64,000 bases of DNA from Selaginella tamariscina (lineage: Eukaryota > Streptophyta > Lycopodiopsida > Selaginellales > Selaginellaceae): NCBI GenBank assembly GCA_003024785.1, contig PUQB01000411.1, positions 43,623-107,622 on the forward strand, in the 5' to 3' direction. Shown one piece after another: positions 47,289 to 61,100 of this stretch (positions are counted from its first letter, which is position 1; every line of letters starts with the position of its first letter). The position numbers and the translations under genes were made by a program. Under the pieces are notes generated by a model. The model saw only the letters and a list, made by a program, of their open reading frames with translations, was not told the origin of the DNA and did not search any database.

Positions 47289-47553
47289 TTAAAAACCTCC
47301 AGAGCAGCAGCGAGTGCATTTACCAGAAGGGAAGCAGCAATCAAAGCAATCTGAAAGACAAATTGTGAATAATAATTAATTAACAATTAATACAATCTAA
47401 TTTACCTTTGGGATTTACAACAACTGCAGTCTTGCGTGCAGTCGCATTTGCAACTGCAGCACAGAGGAGAAGCACAAGCAGAATGGTGGTCGTCATCAAA
47501 AGCTTGCAACATGCTGAAGACATTTGGGTGATTAGCTTAAAACAATGCTGCAT
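47289..47553 (-). CDS. Secreted cysteine-rich peptide, right copy
   Basis: Exons 47,406-47,553 and 47,289-47,350 with a 55-bp GT-AG intron (47,351-47,405), encoding 69 residues. It is identical to the left copy (10,654-10,918) except for Phe-to-Cys in the signal-peptide-like core (LLLC in place of LLLF). The mature six-cysteine core CFDCCFPSGKCTRCC is unchanged. The reading frame and splice sites are preserved in both arms while surrounding DNA has accumulated indels, which argues for a real, possibly constrained gene. Family and function not recognised. Confidence 0.75.
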
Positions 47554-49433
47554 TTTACCAACATAGATGAATCATTTTATTCAATCTTCAGATAAACTAT
47601 TGCTTTGTAGCGCAGTTTGTTTTCATTTCAAACACTATTTCTTGCAAGTTTGACAAGGAAGAAAACGACGAATATACTCATCTTTATTCAAGATCCGTGG
47701 GAACTGTAACTTTGTCTGTAACTATGTTCTCGAACAGCATTTGAAATGTGCAAAACACGAGCAATTATAAATTATGTACAACCCGTATTGGTTATATAAA
47801 AAAATGTGTAATTAATGTATTATATAAATGGACATTTTTCAAGAAAAAAAAAATATTTTTGAATGTTTGTAGTAAGTTTTAACAAACTATGACTATAAAT
47901 AATTTAATGTATAATATTACATGTTTGTTCTTGTGTTTGTATGCAGTATATATACACTTTGTATAACTTTTATAAATCATATTATAAACTATAGGTCCGT
48001 ACTAGAAACTTGTTCTTTTAAAAAAATGAAATGTATGGTTAAAATAAATTTTGAATTATCCAATTTCATTATATTACATCAGTGTTCAATTCTTAATTTT
48101 ATTTTTTAAATTCTATAAATAATTATATTCTTAACATATATTGCATCATAGTAATATTTATTAAATAAATATGTAAGTTCATACCTTAAGAATATAAATG
48201 TGAAATATCTTAGTGATTTTTTATGTTTAGAAGGATATAGATTATAAATTATATCTTAAAGTATTCATGCTTAGGGTCTAATGCCTAGTAATATTTTCTG
48301 TTTAAGATAAAATGTATATATTAAGGATCTATCTAATTAAGACGGCTCAAATTTTATTTAAGAAATTTTGAACATAATATATAAACTAATATTTAAAGAT
48401 ATATTATTTATTATAAATATATCTTAATTGAATGACTTAAGTTTTATTATCGATACAATACATGTGTCAAATGCCATTTAATTAATATTAATCTTATAAT
48501 TTAAAAAGAGAAAATATATTAATTAATGTATTTAAGATAAATTAAGTTTCTCTATTCTCAAATACACAAATGTAAAAAAATGTGTGTACACATACATATC
48601 TATGCATATGTATGTATTAACATTCAATATGTTAATTATTTCATGTAAAAGCAAACCACACTTTTTTTTTGATCTGCTCAAACAAATAAATTTGTTTTAA
48701 ATTTAATTACTAGTAAAACTCAATTTATAAAATAAAAATGTCAATGCATATCTTAAATTATTTTAAATTTTGTATCAGTTTAATATACTTTATGATTATA
48801 TTTACATTTTAATAATTTTTTTCCTAAGCTAATTAATAAGTTACTCATGTTTACCATCATAGCCAAGGTTTCAAGGGGTATTTTTTATTTTTCTTTTTTT
48901 TTTTTCTTTTTTTAATTTTTATATTAATGAGAAAACTTAAATTAACATCAAATTAATTTAACTTTTATACAATAAAAAGAAATTTTATATTCATAGAAAA
49001 ATTTAAAAGTATTAAACTAAATTTAAAATTGAAAACATATAATAAATAAGAGAGCAAGGAGCTTAAGCTGCTTAACTTGTATAGCTTTTTTATATATATT
49101 ATTATAATGTTAAATTTAAATAAAATGAGACTACATAAAAATAATCTGAATAATATACTAAATATAAAATTTAAAATAATTTTTAATATGCTATATATTC
49201 GATTACAGTGGCATGTCATATTTTATAAATTGAGTACTCAAACATTTTTAATATTAAATTAAAGTTAAAATTAATTAAATTAAATTGATTTTGCACACAT
49301 AATGTATGCCATAGACATATATACATACACATGCATGTACACACATTTTCTCACATTTATATATGCTTAATTTACCTTAATTAAATTAATTAATATATTT
49401 ATCTGGCTAATCTCTTTTTACATTATTACGGAA

Positions 49434-49631
49434 GTATGAAGTCTTACGGAGCTATACATTATAAGTTTACATACGAATTAATATATTACATTGTAAATGA
49501 TTATTTACAAATTCATTCTCTTTTATATACTTTTTGAAATTTTATGTACTAATTAAATAGTTAAATTCAGTCAAGTAAAATAAAAATATTCTCTTTGTTC
49601 ATGCGCCTCGTGGAAAGGAAGAGTGTTAACA
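49434..49631 (+). repeat. Segment A, right copy, first part
   Basis: Direct copy of 8,513-8,695. It is cut at TAACA by the gypsy element G1 and resumes at 54,407. Confidence 0.75.
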
Positions 49632-49841
49632 TGTTATAAATATAACGAATCAAAGAATATTCCTCAAAAAGTATAAGTTAGAATATTGCTAAGGAGCTAT
49701 ACTTAGATCTAATAGAGAATTAAGGACACACTATTATTGGAAGCCTTTAGGGGAGAGCAGCGTGTGGAAGACTAGAGACAGCTCGGGGGAGGTCGGGTGG
49801 TTTTATGAGGGTCTCTAGATTGTACGTAGGGGTGCCTAACA
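49632..49841 (+). repeat. 5' LTR of G1
   Basis: 210 bp, TGTTATAAAT...GTGCCTAACA. It aligns with 54,194-54,401 over its full length, including GGACACACTATTATTGGAAG and CTCTAGATTGTACGTAGG. Confidence 0.9.
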
Positions 49842-49843
49842 AT

Positions 49844-49858
49844 TTGGTATCGAAGGAA
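49844..49858 (+). other. Primer-binding site of G1
   Basis: TTGGTATCGAAGGAA, two to three bases after the 5' LTR, resembling the TGGTATCAGAGC site complementary to plant initiator tRNA-Met, with changes. Confidence 0.6.
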
Positions 49859-49866
49859 GGTTCGAG

Positions 49867-50825
49867 ATGAGTGACCAATGGGAAGGAGAGGACAACACCA
49901 ATGAGGAGTGGACAAACCAGGAAATCGTGCTCGAACTATACGCTATGGCAAAGGATTCTAAGCAATTTCAAGAGTACGTGACTAGTTCCTTGGAGGTGAT
50001 TTGTGAGCGGTTGGATACTATTGAAGATCAACTTGCTCAAGGAACCGTGACTGGTAAAAGCAGGGTGCTAGATCATCTTCGCGTTTCACCTTTTACCAGT
50101 AAAGAAATCCGCGGATGAGGCTATGAGTTGGCTTGAGATAGCAACGAACTTGCTCACTGCACAGGGAGTGACTACCGAGCAGGCTATGATAGCTGTATCA
50201 GTAGCCTTGAAGGATAAAGCTGCGAGGTGGTGGACACGTATTCGAAATCAGTGCCAGTTAGCTCACCAGGAGATGATTGCAACTTGGGGAGTTCTCTAAG
50301 CTATTTAAGAAGGAGTATGCTCCTCGGTTCGATGTGTCTCATGCAGGCGTGAATTGCGACATTTTAGAGCAAGGGAAGATGACCTTGGACGATTACATTA
50401 AGAAATTGAGTCAATTACTTTGCCGTGTACTTGATGTGTCTGTCAACCAGCAGAAGGATTATTTTGTAGATGGGTTGCGAAGTGTTAACTTGCGTAGACA
50501 TCTTAACTCGGTGATTCAGTCCAAGACTTTAGAAGAGCTGTTCGAATATGCTCGCTTGCTAAATGAGGAGGATAAGGTGTTTAAGGAGAATGAGCGACAT
50601 GGCAAGAAGCGTGGTAGGAGCACCTCTCCAAGTCCTAGTGAGCACCAAGAGTATAGAGGAAATAGCCATCGTGCTAGGCCAAAATCCAAGCTGGTAGCTT
50701 CTAGTTCCCTAAGAAGATTGTCAAGGTGTTTGATAGTGAACGTTGCCACCTGTGTGGAGAGGTGGGACACTGGAAGGCAATTGTCCAAGGAGGAACAAGC
50801 CCAAGGGCAAGGGGTTCAATGGTGA
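49867..50825 (+). pseudogene. G1 gag (capsid and zinc knuckle)
   Basis: Starts MSDQWEGEDN at 49,867, about 25 bp after the LTR. A frame change near 50,110 and another near 50,285 break it. The capsid-like part with WWTRIRNQC, FKKEYAPRF and DYFVDGLR lies at about 50,220-50,490. A basic linker follows, then a zinc knuckle (CHLCGEVGHWKANC-like, about 50,740-50,780) reached through a further frame change. This gag would assemble the particle that packages element RNA; as read it is not translatable whole. Confidence 0.8.
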
Positions 50826-53800
50826 CAAGGACAAGGAGACACCTAAGAAGCTTCAGGAGATGGAGCGTGGAGAGGAACACAAGGGAGATAGTTCTAAGCC
50901 ACGAGGTAAATTTCTTTCTGTTCTTGCTCGACAGGTAAACTGCATGGCACGGGAGGAGCCACACACACGTGTTATTGTGGTGGAGGGACGACTTGGTGAA
51001 CGTCCAATGCGAATCCTCTTGGATAGCGGAAGTAGCGACAACTTTGTATCAACAAAGTTAGTGCAGGAGTGCAGCTTGCCCATGAAGACTGTGCCTCAAT
51101 ACGAGATTGAGGGCTCAGCTACTGTCACACAGAGCTGGAATGCTTGTGTGGAGGAGTTACCGCTGACGATTGGCAAAACTCAGCTGGTGGAGACTTTCTT
51201 CCTTGCGGAGCTAGCGCGTGTGGACTCATCCTTGGGATGAGCTGGCTGGAGCGTGTGGATCCTGAGATCAAGTGGAGCATCAAGCGAGTGAAGCTTGAGT
51301 ACAGTGGAGTGAAAGACACTTGGTTTGGAACAAGGCTTGAATCTCCAAACAAGTATCTTTCTACTATGTCTTTGAAGAAATATGATGTATGTATATACAT
51401 GAGTTAGATTCTTCTAATGTCACATTGCGTGAAGCTGCTGTGCAAGTTGTCCTTGAGGAATTTGCTGATGTCTTCCCTCCTGAGCTACCTCATGGCTTAC
51501 CACCTGCAAGAGGTGTGAAGCATGAGATTGGTGTTGGAACAGGGTACGAAAGCCATTTATCGTAAGCCGTTCCGACTGAGCCATGCTAAGAGCAAGAGGT
51601 TAAGAGACAAGTGATGGAGCTATTGGAATATGGCTTCATACAACCGAGCAAGTCTCCATTTGGTGCACCAGTATTGCTTGTCAGGAAGAAGGATGGCACC
51701 ATGAGGATGTGCATAGACTACAGAGCTCTCAACAAGCAAACAGTGAAGGACAGGATGCCCATGCCACGTGTGGATACTATCATGGATCATCTCGGTGGAG
51801 CCAGAGTGTTCACCAAGATAGATTGCGCAGCGGGTATCATCAGATTGCTGTGAAGGAGGCAGATATCTACAAAACTGCTTTCAACACTAGCTTCGGGCAT
51901 TTTGAGTTCACTGTTATGCCATTTGGCTTAACAAATGCCCCAGCCACATTCACTCGGTTGATGACTGAGGTGTTTGGTGACTACTTGCATGACTTTGTGG
52001 AGATCTTCCTCGACGATATTCTTATTTACAGTAAGAATATGAAGGAGCATGTGGAGCATTTGCGGAGAGTTCTTCAATTGCTGAGGAGAACAAGCTCTAT
52101 GCAAAGAAGAGCAAATGTGCATTTGCTCAGTGCGAAGTGGAGTATTTGGGTCACATTGTGATGCCAAGTGGAGTGAAGACTGATCCACAGAAGGTGGCAG
52201 TGGTGGAGCAATGGCCAGTTCCTAGCAATGCACAAGAGTTACGGAGTTTCTTGGGCATGGCTGGTTATTACCGGCGGTATGTCAAGGATTATGCCAAGAA
52301 AGCTTCTCCGTTAACTAGGTTGCTAGGAAGGACGTTCCCTTTGCATGGAGTGCTTCAGAGGAGAGCAGTTTCCAAGCTTTGAAACAAGCTTTGGTACGTG
52401 CACCAGTTTTATGTATTGCAGATCCCTCTAAGCCTTATGAGGTATCGTGTGATGCAAGTGGAGTGGCCATTGGAGCTGTACTTATGCAAGAGGGAAGGCC
52501 TATTGCTTATGAGAGTCGTACTTTGAATCCTGCAGAGCAACGGTACTCAACGTATGAGCAAGAACTACTGGCTATTGTTAATGCATTACGAGTTTGGAGG
52601 CACTATCTTTATGGTGCAAGTTTCAAGGTGTTTACAGATCACAAGCCTTTGGTGTATCTGTTCACACAGAAAGAGTTAAACTCTCGGCAAGCTCGCTGGA
52701 TGGTTAAGCTCATGGAGTTTGGCGGAATTTCTATTGAGCATCGCGCAGGAAAGGCTAACGTGGTGGCAGATGCTTTGTCACGCGTTAGGAGAGCCACAGT
52801 AGTGGGAGAATTCCAAACACGCTTATGTAATGCATTAACAAGGACGGTCAGTGAGTTTAGCCAAGTAGTTCAACATGCTCAAGCACAAGACGCCGAGGTG
52901 CAGGAGCTCAGAGGACAGCTAGAGCCACCATTCTCATTTCAGGATGGGGTTTTGTACTACAATGGCCGTGTGTACCTTCCTCGTGTGGACCATTTGATCA
53001 ACCAGGTACTATATTTTCATCATGATCGCCCGGAGGCTGGTCATTTTGGGGGGAGGAAAACGTATGAGTTGATCAAGAGGAGGTTCTACTGGAGGAATAT
53101 GAAAGCTGATATCATAGAGTACTGCAGGACTTGTGACAAGTGTCAGCAAGTAAAGGTGCCCAGGGAGAAACCAGGTGGGCTATTAGTACCATTGCCTATT
53201 CCAGACAGCGATGGGGCAGTATCTCTATGGACTTTGTCACCCATTTGCCAAGGACACAGAGGCAGAATGAACAGGTGTGGGTCATTGTGGACAGGTTGAC
53301 AAAGTTTGTCAAGTTAGTTCCTTGGGGAAGAATGTGAATGCATCCGAGCTGGCTACGATGTATTTACAACATGTATTTCCTATCCACGGATTTCCAGATG
53401 ATATTGTAAGTGATAGGGACTCCAAGTTCACTTCTAGCTTTTGGAGAGGCTTTTCTAAGTGCATAGAAGTGAAGCTTAAGCTGTGTAGTAGAGATCATCC
53501 CGAAACAGATGGGCAAACAGAGAGGGTGAACCAAGTTCTGGAAGATATGCTAAGGTGCACTATTAACCAGAAGGAAGGCCAGTGGGATAAGTATATTCCA
53601 TTACTCGAGTTTGCTTATAATAACAGCCAGCACAGTGGCATTGGAATGAGTCCATACTATGCTATGTTTGGACGACATCCCAAGACAGCTTTTGAGCTCG
53701 GTTTAGCAAGTAAGAAGGCTCAAGGCAACATGGATGAGGAAGCTAAAGATCTGAGTGTTGAACTTGAAAACATTCAGAGTTTGTGCAAGAAGAACTTACA

Positions 53801-54150
53801 AGCAGCTCAGAGCCGAGCTATCAAGTTTGCTAATGAGCACAGAAGCTTCCGAGAGTTCCAGGTGGGGGATTATGTATATCTCCGAGTGGTATTTGCCACA
53901 CATGTAAGGCGGAACACAGTTGTGGCCTTACGGAAGGGACGCAATGATAAGTTGTCTCCCAGGTACTCAGGTCCTTATGAGATTCTGGAGCGTATCGGTA
54001 AGGTGGCATATTGACTACGGCTGCCAGAAGGAGTGAGGGTGCACCCAGTGTTTCACGTTAGCCAGTTAAAGAGAGTACTCACAAGGAACGAGTCCCAGGT
54101 AGATTCTTTGTGGATGTACGAGGCTAATGATACAGGACCAATTGAGTAAG
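50743..54150 (+). pseudogene. G1 pol (protease, RT, RNase H, integrase)
   Basis: Protease motif ILLDSGSSDNFVS at about 51,010-51,050. Reverse transcriptase from 51,611 with [20 protein letters not shown], a frame change near 51,830, then [12 protein letters not shown] and the active-site FLDDILIYS (Y-to-F in the usual YLDD, 52,000-52,030). RNase H segment 52,137-52,780 with VSCDASG, YSTYEQELLAIV and FTDHKPL. Integrase with the HHCC finger (HHDRPEAGHFGG...CRTCDKC, 53,017-53,145), IDVIS/MDFVT-like first Asp, SDRDSKFTS (about 53,412-53,437) and HPETDGQTERVNQ (53,496-53,535). At least four single-base frame changes; inactive as read. Confidence 0.85.
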
Positions 54151-54180
54151 TTATACTGCCCTTGAGGACAAGGACTTGCT

Positions 54181-54193
54181 AATGGGGGAGGAT
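54181..54193 (+). other. Polypurine tract of G1
   Basis: AATGGGGGAGGAT immediately before the 3' LTR, the expected site for plus-strand priming. Confidence 0.75.
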
Positions 54194-54401
54194 TGTTATG
54201 ACCCATATAATGAATCAAAGAATATTTCAAAAAGGTATAAGCTAGAATATTCTAAGGAGCTATACCTAGATCTAAGAGAGAATTAAGGACACACTATTAT
54301 TGGAAGCCTTTAGGGGAGAGCAGCGTGTGGAAGACTAGAGACAGCTCGGGGAGGTCGGTGGTTTTGTGAGGGTCTCTAGATTGTACGTAGGGTGCCTAAC
54401 A
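54194..54401 (+). repeat. 3' LTR of G1
   Basis: 208 bp, TGTTATGACC...GTGCCTAACA, followed by the TAACA duplication at 54,402-54,406. Confidence 0.9.
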
Positions 54402-54406
54402 TAACA

Positions 54407-54595
54407 TGAAATCAATATTTATGTTAATCAATCCACTAATCCTACTGCAGCCGCTATTATTTTAGTTTCTGGTATAAAATGCCCTAATTAAGGTGCCACA
54501 TCAGTAAATATGTTGCATCATGACATGATGTAATACGTTTGAGACTTATGTGTCAAATGTGTTTACTACTATTTAATTAATAATAATTTTATCAA
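54407..54595 (+). repeat. Segment A, right copy, second part
   Basis: Continues the homology to 8,696-8,930, from AATATTTATGTTAATCAATC to ATTTAATTAATAAT, including the CATCATGACATGATG palindrome. It lacks about 50 bp present in the left copy near 8,760-8,800. Confidence 0.75.
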
Positions 54596-57500
54596 ACATG
54601 ACTTTTGCTGTTTAACAAGGATTTTACAATTGTACAATTATGATATATATGTAAATTTTAATGCAATAAGGTAAAATAGAAAATAAATAACATTTTATTT
54701 AAAATAAAAAATAAAATTTGAGCATTTTAATATAAGGATACTATATATACATATGCAAAAAATCCACTTATAAATATAAAGTATTGGACTACCTTTCCAT
54801 TAAAAGTCGAGCCTCTTTACAGTCTTGATGGTTCTAATTATATAATTCAAATGTTTTTTTGCCACATATACACACCCGTAAACCAGGTTGCATATGTATT
54901 TATTAATGGTTATATATTATTGTGTGTCTATATATAGATATGTAATGAAATCTTCCACCTAAAGAGTTGAGCTTATTATATATGCGAACACATACGTGTA
55001 CGTGTGTAATATGGCCATATTGTACGTTATGTATGTACATGGATGTGTATGATTATGTGAATCTCTACTATATATATACATAATATTATATATTATGTTA
55101 TTAATGTGTATCTATGAAGTATATTGTTTGTCTTATATATGTGTGTATCCTTTGTAAAACAGAGTTTATTCTTAAGACTTCAGTATAACAACTGAGATTT
55201 GAATGTACGGCGGACTTACTAATTTATACAAACAACTTAACCTAACCGCACTTTGTGTGTTCTGTTTTACATCAAACATATATATATATATAACCATTGA
55301 TGGGCTTAATTATTTAATAATAATTTATTAATTGATGAAGCCTTATCTTTAATTGAACACTAACCCTAAGCATGACTAAACATAAAAGCTTATGAAGCTC
55401 AAAAATAAATTTATCAAGTTAAATATAATAATAAGGCTTAATTAATTAATGATTCTTATTTATTGTTATTTTTAATTTTATAACTTTATTTTTAATTTAG
55501 ATATTTATTATCTTTAACTCGATAAATTTATTTTAAACTAACTTCATAAATTTATCTTTTAAGTATCCAGTTTTCATTTTTAAATTAATGAATCTATTCT
55601 TCGTAATTATTGCATGATGTAAATTGGACCTTTAACCAAGTTTTAAATGGTCATTAATTAGGTTTAACGCTTTATAATGATGTAACATGAGATTAAGATT
55701 TAAGATAATTATTGAAGGGGTCAACAAAAAATTGAGTTTCGGATTTAAGATTGCTGTTGATGAGGGTGAATTGTCCTTGTAGTGTCACCTGGGTTTACAA
55801 GTTAAGATGGTATGTGTTCATAACAGACAGACACACACACTCACCCACACACAATAAACTTATTATATAAGATATGCCTGTGTATTTATGTGCGTTTATA
55901 CTGATGTATTATATACAAACATCTTTGTTAAACTATTTTCATTTTATAAACCTCCATGTTATATAAAATGTATATTTCTCCTGTTGAGGGTTCCTAACGG
56001 CTCACATAAAATACCCAATCAATGTAAATTTAATATGGGAATAAAAAATATTTTAACTGCAAAAGATTAAGATAGAATATTTTAGAAATTATATTACAAA
56101 TAAAGCTTAATATTTTAAAATTTAATTTAACTGTCTGCCCAAATTAGTTTAATTTCAATTGAATTAGTTTAGTTGAACAAAGTTCCATACAGATGCATTT
56201 GCACAACAAATTGATTTAAGTTTAATGAGCTGTGTACGTTTGAGTTTTTGACACACACATGTCTATGTACACGTATAGGAAATATGTACGTCTTATTCTC
56301 TGAGCCAAACACACAAATAAATAATTTTGCGTCCACGGAGGTGACGAATATTTACTAGATTAATTAACATTACTAAGGTGTACATCTCTTTAATATAGTA
56401 TAATTTAAAATATAACTTATTATCGAGATTTAACAATACTATACTATATCAAATATATATTTATAAATATTTTATATTTATGCATATCTATCTATCTATA
56501 TATGGAGAGAGAGACATTAAATCCTAAAAGACAAAAAAGTTTCTATTAAATTACTATGTATGTATGTATAAATAAGTATATATGTGCTTTTATGCTTATA
56601 GATCTGCTGTGTGCGAGAGAGAGTTGTATTAAACATCTACCATGGACACGGACAGGCTATATAATAATAACGAGAGAATCTTTTGGTAAATTTGTAATAA
56701 CGACTAAAGTTCTTCGTAACAAGTAATGAAGTGAGGTACACTAACAGCATTCTGTTCGTTCTATTTAAATTTAAATATAAAAAATTCGGGCTGCAAGTAC
56801 TGTGGTAAAGCTTTTAATACGTTTAATGCTTTAAAAGCCCTTTCACATTATAATTTTGATTCAGTCTTTTTAATGTTGGTAAAGAGTTTAATTAGTTTAG
56901 ATAATAAAAGATATTTAAATGGAATCAAAACTATTTACTATGTATCTAACTTTCTAACGCACACACACAATATATATTATATAGACACATATATAGTGTG
57001 TGTGTGTTAGAAAAAGTTCTGCATGACCTAGTGCATTTAGTGCTGCATTTTCTTTGAATAGTTTGGTTGGTCAAAATTGCTGTATATATATATTGGGTGG
57101 TGTAAAATAATAAGTTTAAAAAACAGTATATACACCTTCCTGTTTATATATGTATCGTCTATTATGTTCATACATACAATAATGGGGAGATCAAACTCTA
57201 GACGGAGTATAACAAACAAATTTAATGACAATACCACAACAGTATATTATATGTATAATTTTATAAATATAATTGTTCATATACATGTACAATGATAAAG
57301 AAGTACATACATATTATATTGAATCCTACATAAAGTGGATGGATTCATTCCTTATATGTATATAGATCTATGTGTATTCTGCATATTTTAAGCATAACAC
57401 ACACACACACACACATGCACACATACATGCAACATACATGTTCAATTTGTATTACAGAAATTTCTGTGTATATACTTAAATAATAAATAACACTCATATT

Positions 57501-58130
57501 ACACATATATACATGGTATATAGATAGATAGATAGATATATAAACAGCAACGTTTACTTTACTACACCATGCAATATATGTGTGTGTGTATTAAAATAAT
57601 TTAAAGGTTATTTTAGAAAACATAGAAAAATTTAAATCACATATATCTATAAAAATAACTCAATGCTTTGAGATGTGTTTTCTTTTAATTAGCTTGTTAA
57701 TAAGCAGAAGTTTTACAGGGAGACATGCAATGCACACACACACACGCACACACACATTATATCCAATAGAGTTTATAGAGTTAAGCGTGACTTGTGTGTC
57801 AAATTTTTTTGACAAACGTGTGTTCATTTTGTAATCATTAAAATGAAATGGATAATATTTTCTTTTTAAAAAATACATAGTTATTTTTCATAAAAGTTCT
57901 CATATAAATTTAATATGTTTCAAAAAAGTTTCAAAAAAGTTATTCAAGATATCATATTGAATTTACATGTTTTAATTTTAAAATTTTATTTGATTGGTGC
58001 ACAACGATATTTTAACTAGCTCATTTAATAACAGATATCTGATATGAATGCAACTTATGTATATGCTTAATCAAGCTTTAAAACACACACATGTTTTCAG
58101 CAGGTGGGTGTATCGTATATAATATGTATT
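54596..58130. other. AT-rich DNA, no gene recognised
   Basis: Microsatellites (TA, CA, TG) and AT-rich sequence. About 56,600-56,640 (GAGAGAGAGTTGTATTAAA) faintly resembles 12,885-12,910, and 57,655-57,720 faintly resembles 58,780-58,820, suggesting very old copies of the arm sequence. No convincing coding region. Confidence 0.5.
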
Positions 58131-61100
58131 TCAGAGCAGAATTCGCTCATATTTTATATATAGACGTCATAGTTATGTGTCTATATACATATACTAATGT
58201 AAGTGATTATTAAAATACATAAACCACATAAGTATATTATACTATGTTTGTTGTCTGTGCATACACTGTTGCACACGTATATACATATTCGTTAGTAAAC
58301 TTTTGTAACTTGAAGTATATAGCATGTTTATGATTTTATATATAATAACATATTATATATAATATTGTGTATAATGATATAGTTATTATACAGTCATCTA
58401 TAGTATTTATGTAAAAATAAATATAAAATAAATAGATTCATGTATATAGTACATATACTATACTCTTGTATATTATACATAAAATATAGTGCACTTGTAT
58501 TTCCGCTCCCAGATGTTAAATAGATGCTATTTATATATATAAAACGTGTTGATGTACCTGTTAAGTATGCATATGTATAATGTAAATTAGAAGTGGCTTA
58601 ATAATAAGTGAATATAAATAGTGTTTTAGATATATTAGATAGATTTAATTGAAAAACTAGTTTATATAAAAATTAAAATCTTTCAAATGAAAATAAATAC
58701 ATATTTAGCAGAAACATTCATTCTAATGATTTATTTTAAAGATTATCAAAATGTACACTTTTATAAATATCACTTAATGCTTTAAGATACGTTTTTTATT
58801 CCTTTTAATTGTTAAGTTTCTCTCTCTTATAACACCGAATTACTTCAAAAGAAACGTAGCACAATATTATGCAGCTGGATTACATTCGATTCGGTTGTAC
58901 ATATAGTACATAACGTATGTAGGTTATTTTACATTATAAATAAAAAGTCACTTTTAATTATCAAGTTAAGCTAAAATTATTAAGTTATTTTTTAAATTAA
59001 GTTTAACTGGAACTGTTTAGAATGAAATATTTATGTGAATAATTAAACTTAATTTGAAGAAATTATTAGCATATAGTAATATATGAAATATCACATAGAA
59101 AATATGGTGTATTTTTGTTCCGGTTATATTTATATACATATACATACACACATACATATATGTGTATATGGTGTAGTTGCGTGTAGTTCTAGCTTCATTA
59201 AAGCTTTGAATTGCACTTGTGTCGCAACTCCATTCCTCGTAAAACTTCTGATAGTAACTAAATTAATTAAGGCGGCTCATACGTACGTATATATTTCTAG
59301 GTTCATTAAGTTTCTGTTGTCTGTAAACTTACACATCATACACTATACTCACAGACGTGTGTATGTGCGTTTTTCTAGCTTTATTAAGTTTACATGTGTA
59401 TTCCTGGAAAACTTTAAAACTTTTAAAAAGAAATCTTACATGCTAAAATACATTGTTTATATTTATATAAATATTCTAATATAAACTTTTAAAATATCAA
59501 CTACAAGATTTATAATTAAAAAGATTCCATAAAAGAATTTCTTAATTAAACTTTTATTATTCACGAACATATTAACTGGAACTGTTATATTTATGTGAAT
59601 AATTAAACTTAATTTGAAGAAATTATTAGCATATAGTAATATATGAAATATCACTTGTAGAAAATATGATATATATATATATATACAAAAATATTAACAA
59701 AATTCAATTGAAAATTAATTTCATCTCAGTTGTTAAACTTTCTAAAAGTTTAACAGTATTATCCTGCAGATTCCTGCTATAATTTTAATTTGGTTTTTAG
59801 AACTACATAAACAGTTTTTATATTTTAAATTTTCATTTGTTTTTTCTTTGAACTTTTTGAGTGAAACTTCGTATGAATGCTCAAATTACACATATGAAAT
59901 GACACATGTATAACAATGGGCGTAGCTGTGTATGTATGTAATGTCTAATTCCTGTTATTTTCTTAACAAGTTAAAGATATATTACCTTTATAAGAATTTA
60001 TACAATTTCATACAACGATATCGCTGTAGTAGAATCGTGCTACGAATATATTAGTGTGTAATGAAGTTTAAATTAATTAATTACATTAATTATGGAGTAA
60101 AAATCGGACTGTCATTACAGTAATCATGGAGTAAAAAATAACTACAAAATACTGTAGATAGTGAATTGCTGCCACCAAAAAATTAGCTGATTTCATATAT
60201 ATATATATATATATAATGAGCACACGCACACACATATGTATTTAAGTGTCTTCTTTATTTTCTTTGCTACATTCTTTGGCCCAAGACCGGCTTCATTAAA
60301 CATCTTAATCTCTCTTCTATATTGTAAATAATATTAATTAATTATTTATTAAATATTTTTAAAAAATGTTAAACTTACTCAAGTGATTAAATCATAGTCG
60401 AAAAATATTACGGAAATATTAATTACTAATTAATTACTAGTTTATTAATTACTAATCCGTAACATTTTTTTACTACGGCATATATCACTGAACTTACTAG
60501 TCATTAAAGGTTTGCAATCAAGGGGATTTTCCCACATGTTCTGTTGCACGGGATCTATGTTACCAATTGGAGGGGTTTCACACTCAGATATCCATTTGCT
60601 TCGTGTAAGTTCAAGTATTCTCACACACACACACGCACGCATGGACGCACACGCGCCAAAAAATGCAATATTATGCGGCAGATGATAAACAGACACAATA
60701 TACATATCATCATAATAACAGTGTTGGGTTACATAACGTACATAGCGTTTATGTGGATACTGTACGTACCTAAGTAGTTACATTAAGCATTACAGGTTCA
60801 CTTTTACAAGTTATTTTTATATTAAGTTTTGATTAGAAAATTTTGGGACTGTTTAGAATAAAATATTCTTAATTATATTTATATGAACCTTTAAACTTAA
60901 AGCCACATAATTACAGTATAATTACATTGTATAATAAATAGTTATAAACTAATCTTTCTTTAAACTAATTCAAATTTGCAACGTAAACAAAATATTAATG
61001 CAAGCTTATGTGATGATTCATACAAGCATATATGTGTGTATATGGTTGTGTGTGTGACCGATCTATTAAGTAAAATAGCCTTCTTCAAAGCAAATTTCAC

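Larger units (their letters stand above)
43484..49428 (-). repeat. Right arm of ~6-kb inverted duplication
   Basis: Reverse complement of 8,938-14,994 with scattered changes. At the inner edge homology starts at TACATGCATACATGTAGTAAAG, directly next to the truncated gypsy gag. At the outer edge it ends at ATCTCTTTTTACATTATTACGGA. Apart from the peptide gene and tRNA relic the arm is AT-rich non-coding DNA. A (CT)n run at 46,859-46,893 is longer than its left-arm counterpart (11,312-11,330). Confidence 0.85.
49632..54401 (+). mobile_element. Ty3/gypsy retrotransposon G1, complete but frameshifted
   Basis: Bounded by two LTRs of about 209 bp beginning TGTTAT and ending CCTAACA, flanked by the 5-bp target duplication TAACA (49,627-49,631 and 54,402-54,406). 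Primer-binding-site-like TTTGGTATCGAAGG follows the 5' LTR and a polypurine tract (AATGGGGGAGGA) precedes the 3' LTR. Internal order gag, protease, reverse transcriptase, RNase H, integrase is that of Ty3/gypsy. The LTRs differ by several substitutions and indels, so the insertion is not very recent. Confidence 0.92.

Noticed and set aside
60544-60777. Open frame starting MHGIYVTNWRGF
   Set aside because: No recognisable domain. The second half is CA-microsatellite translation and the region matches non-coding segment C at 15.7 kb.
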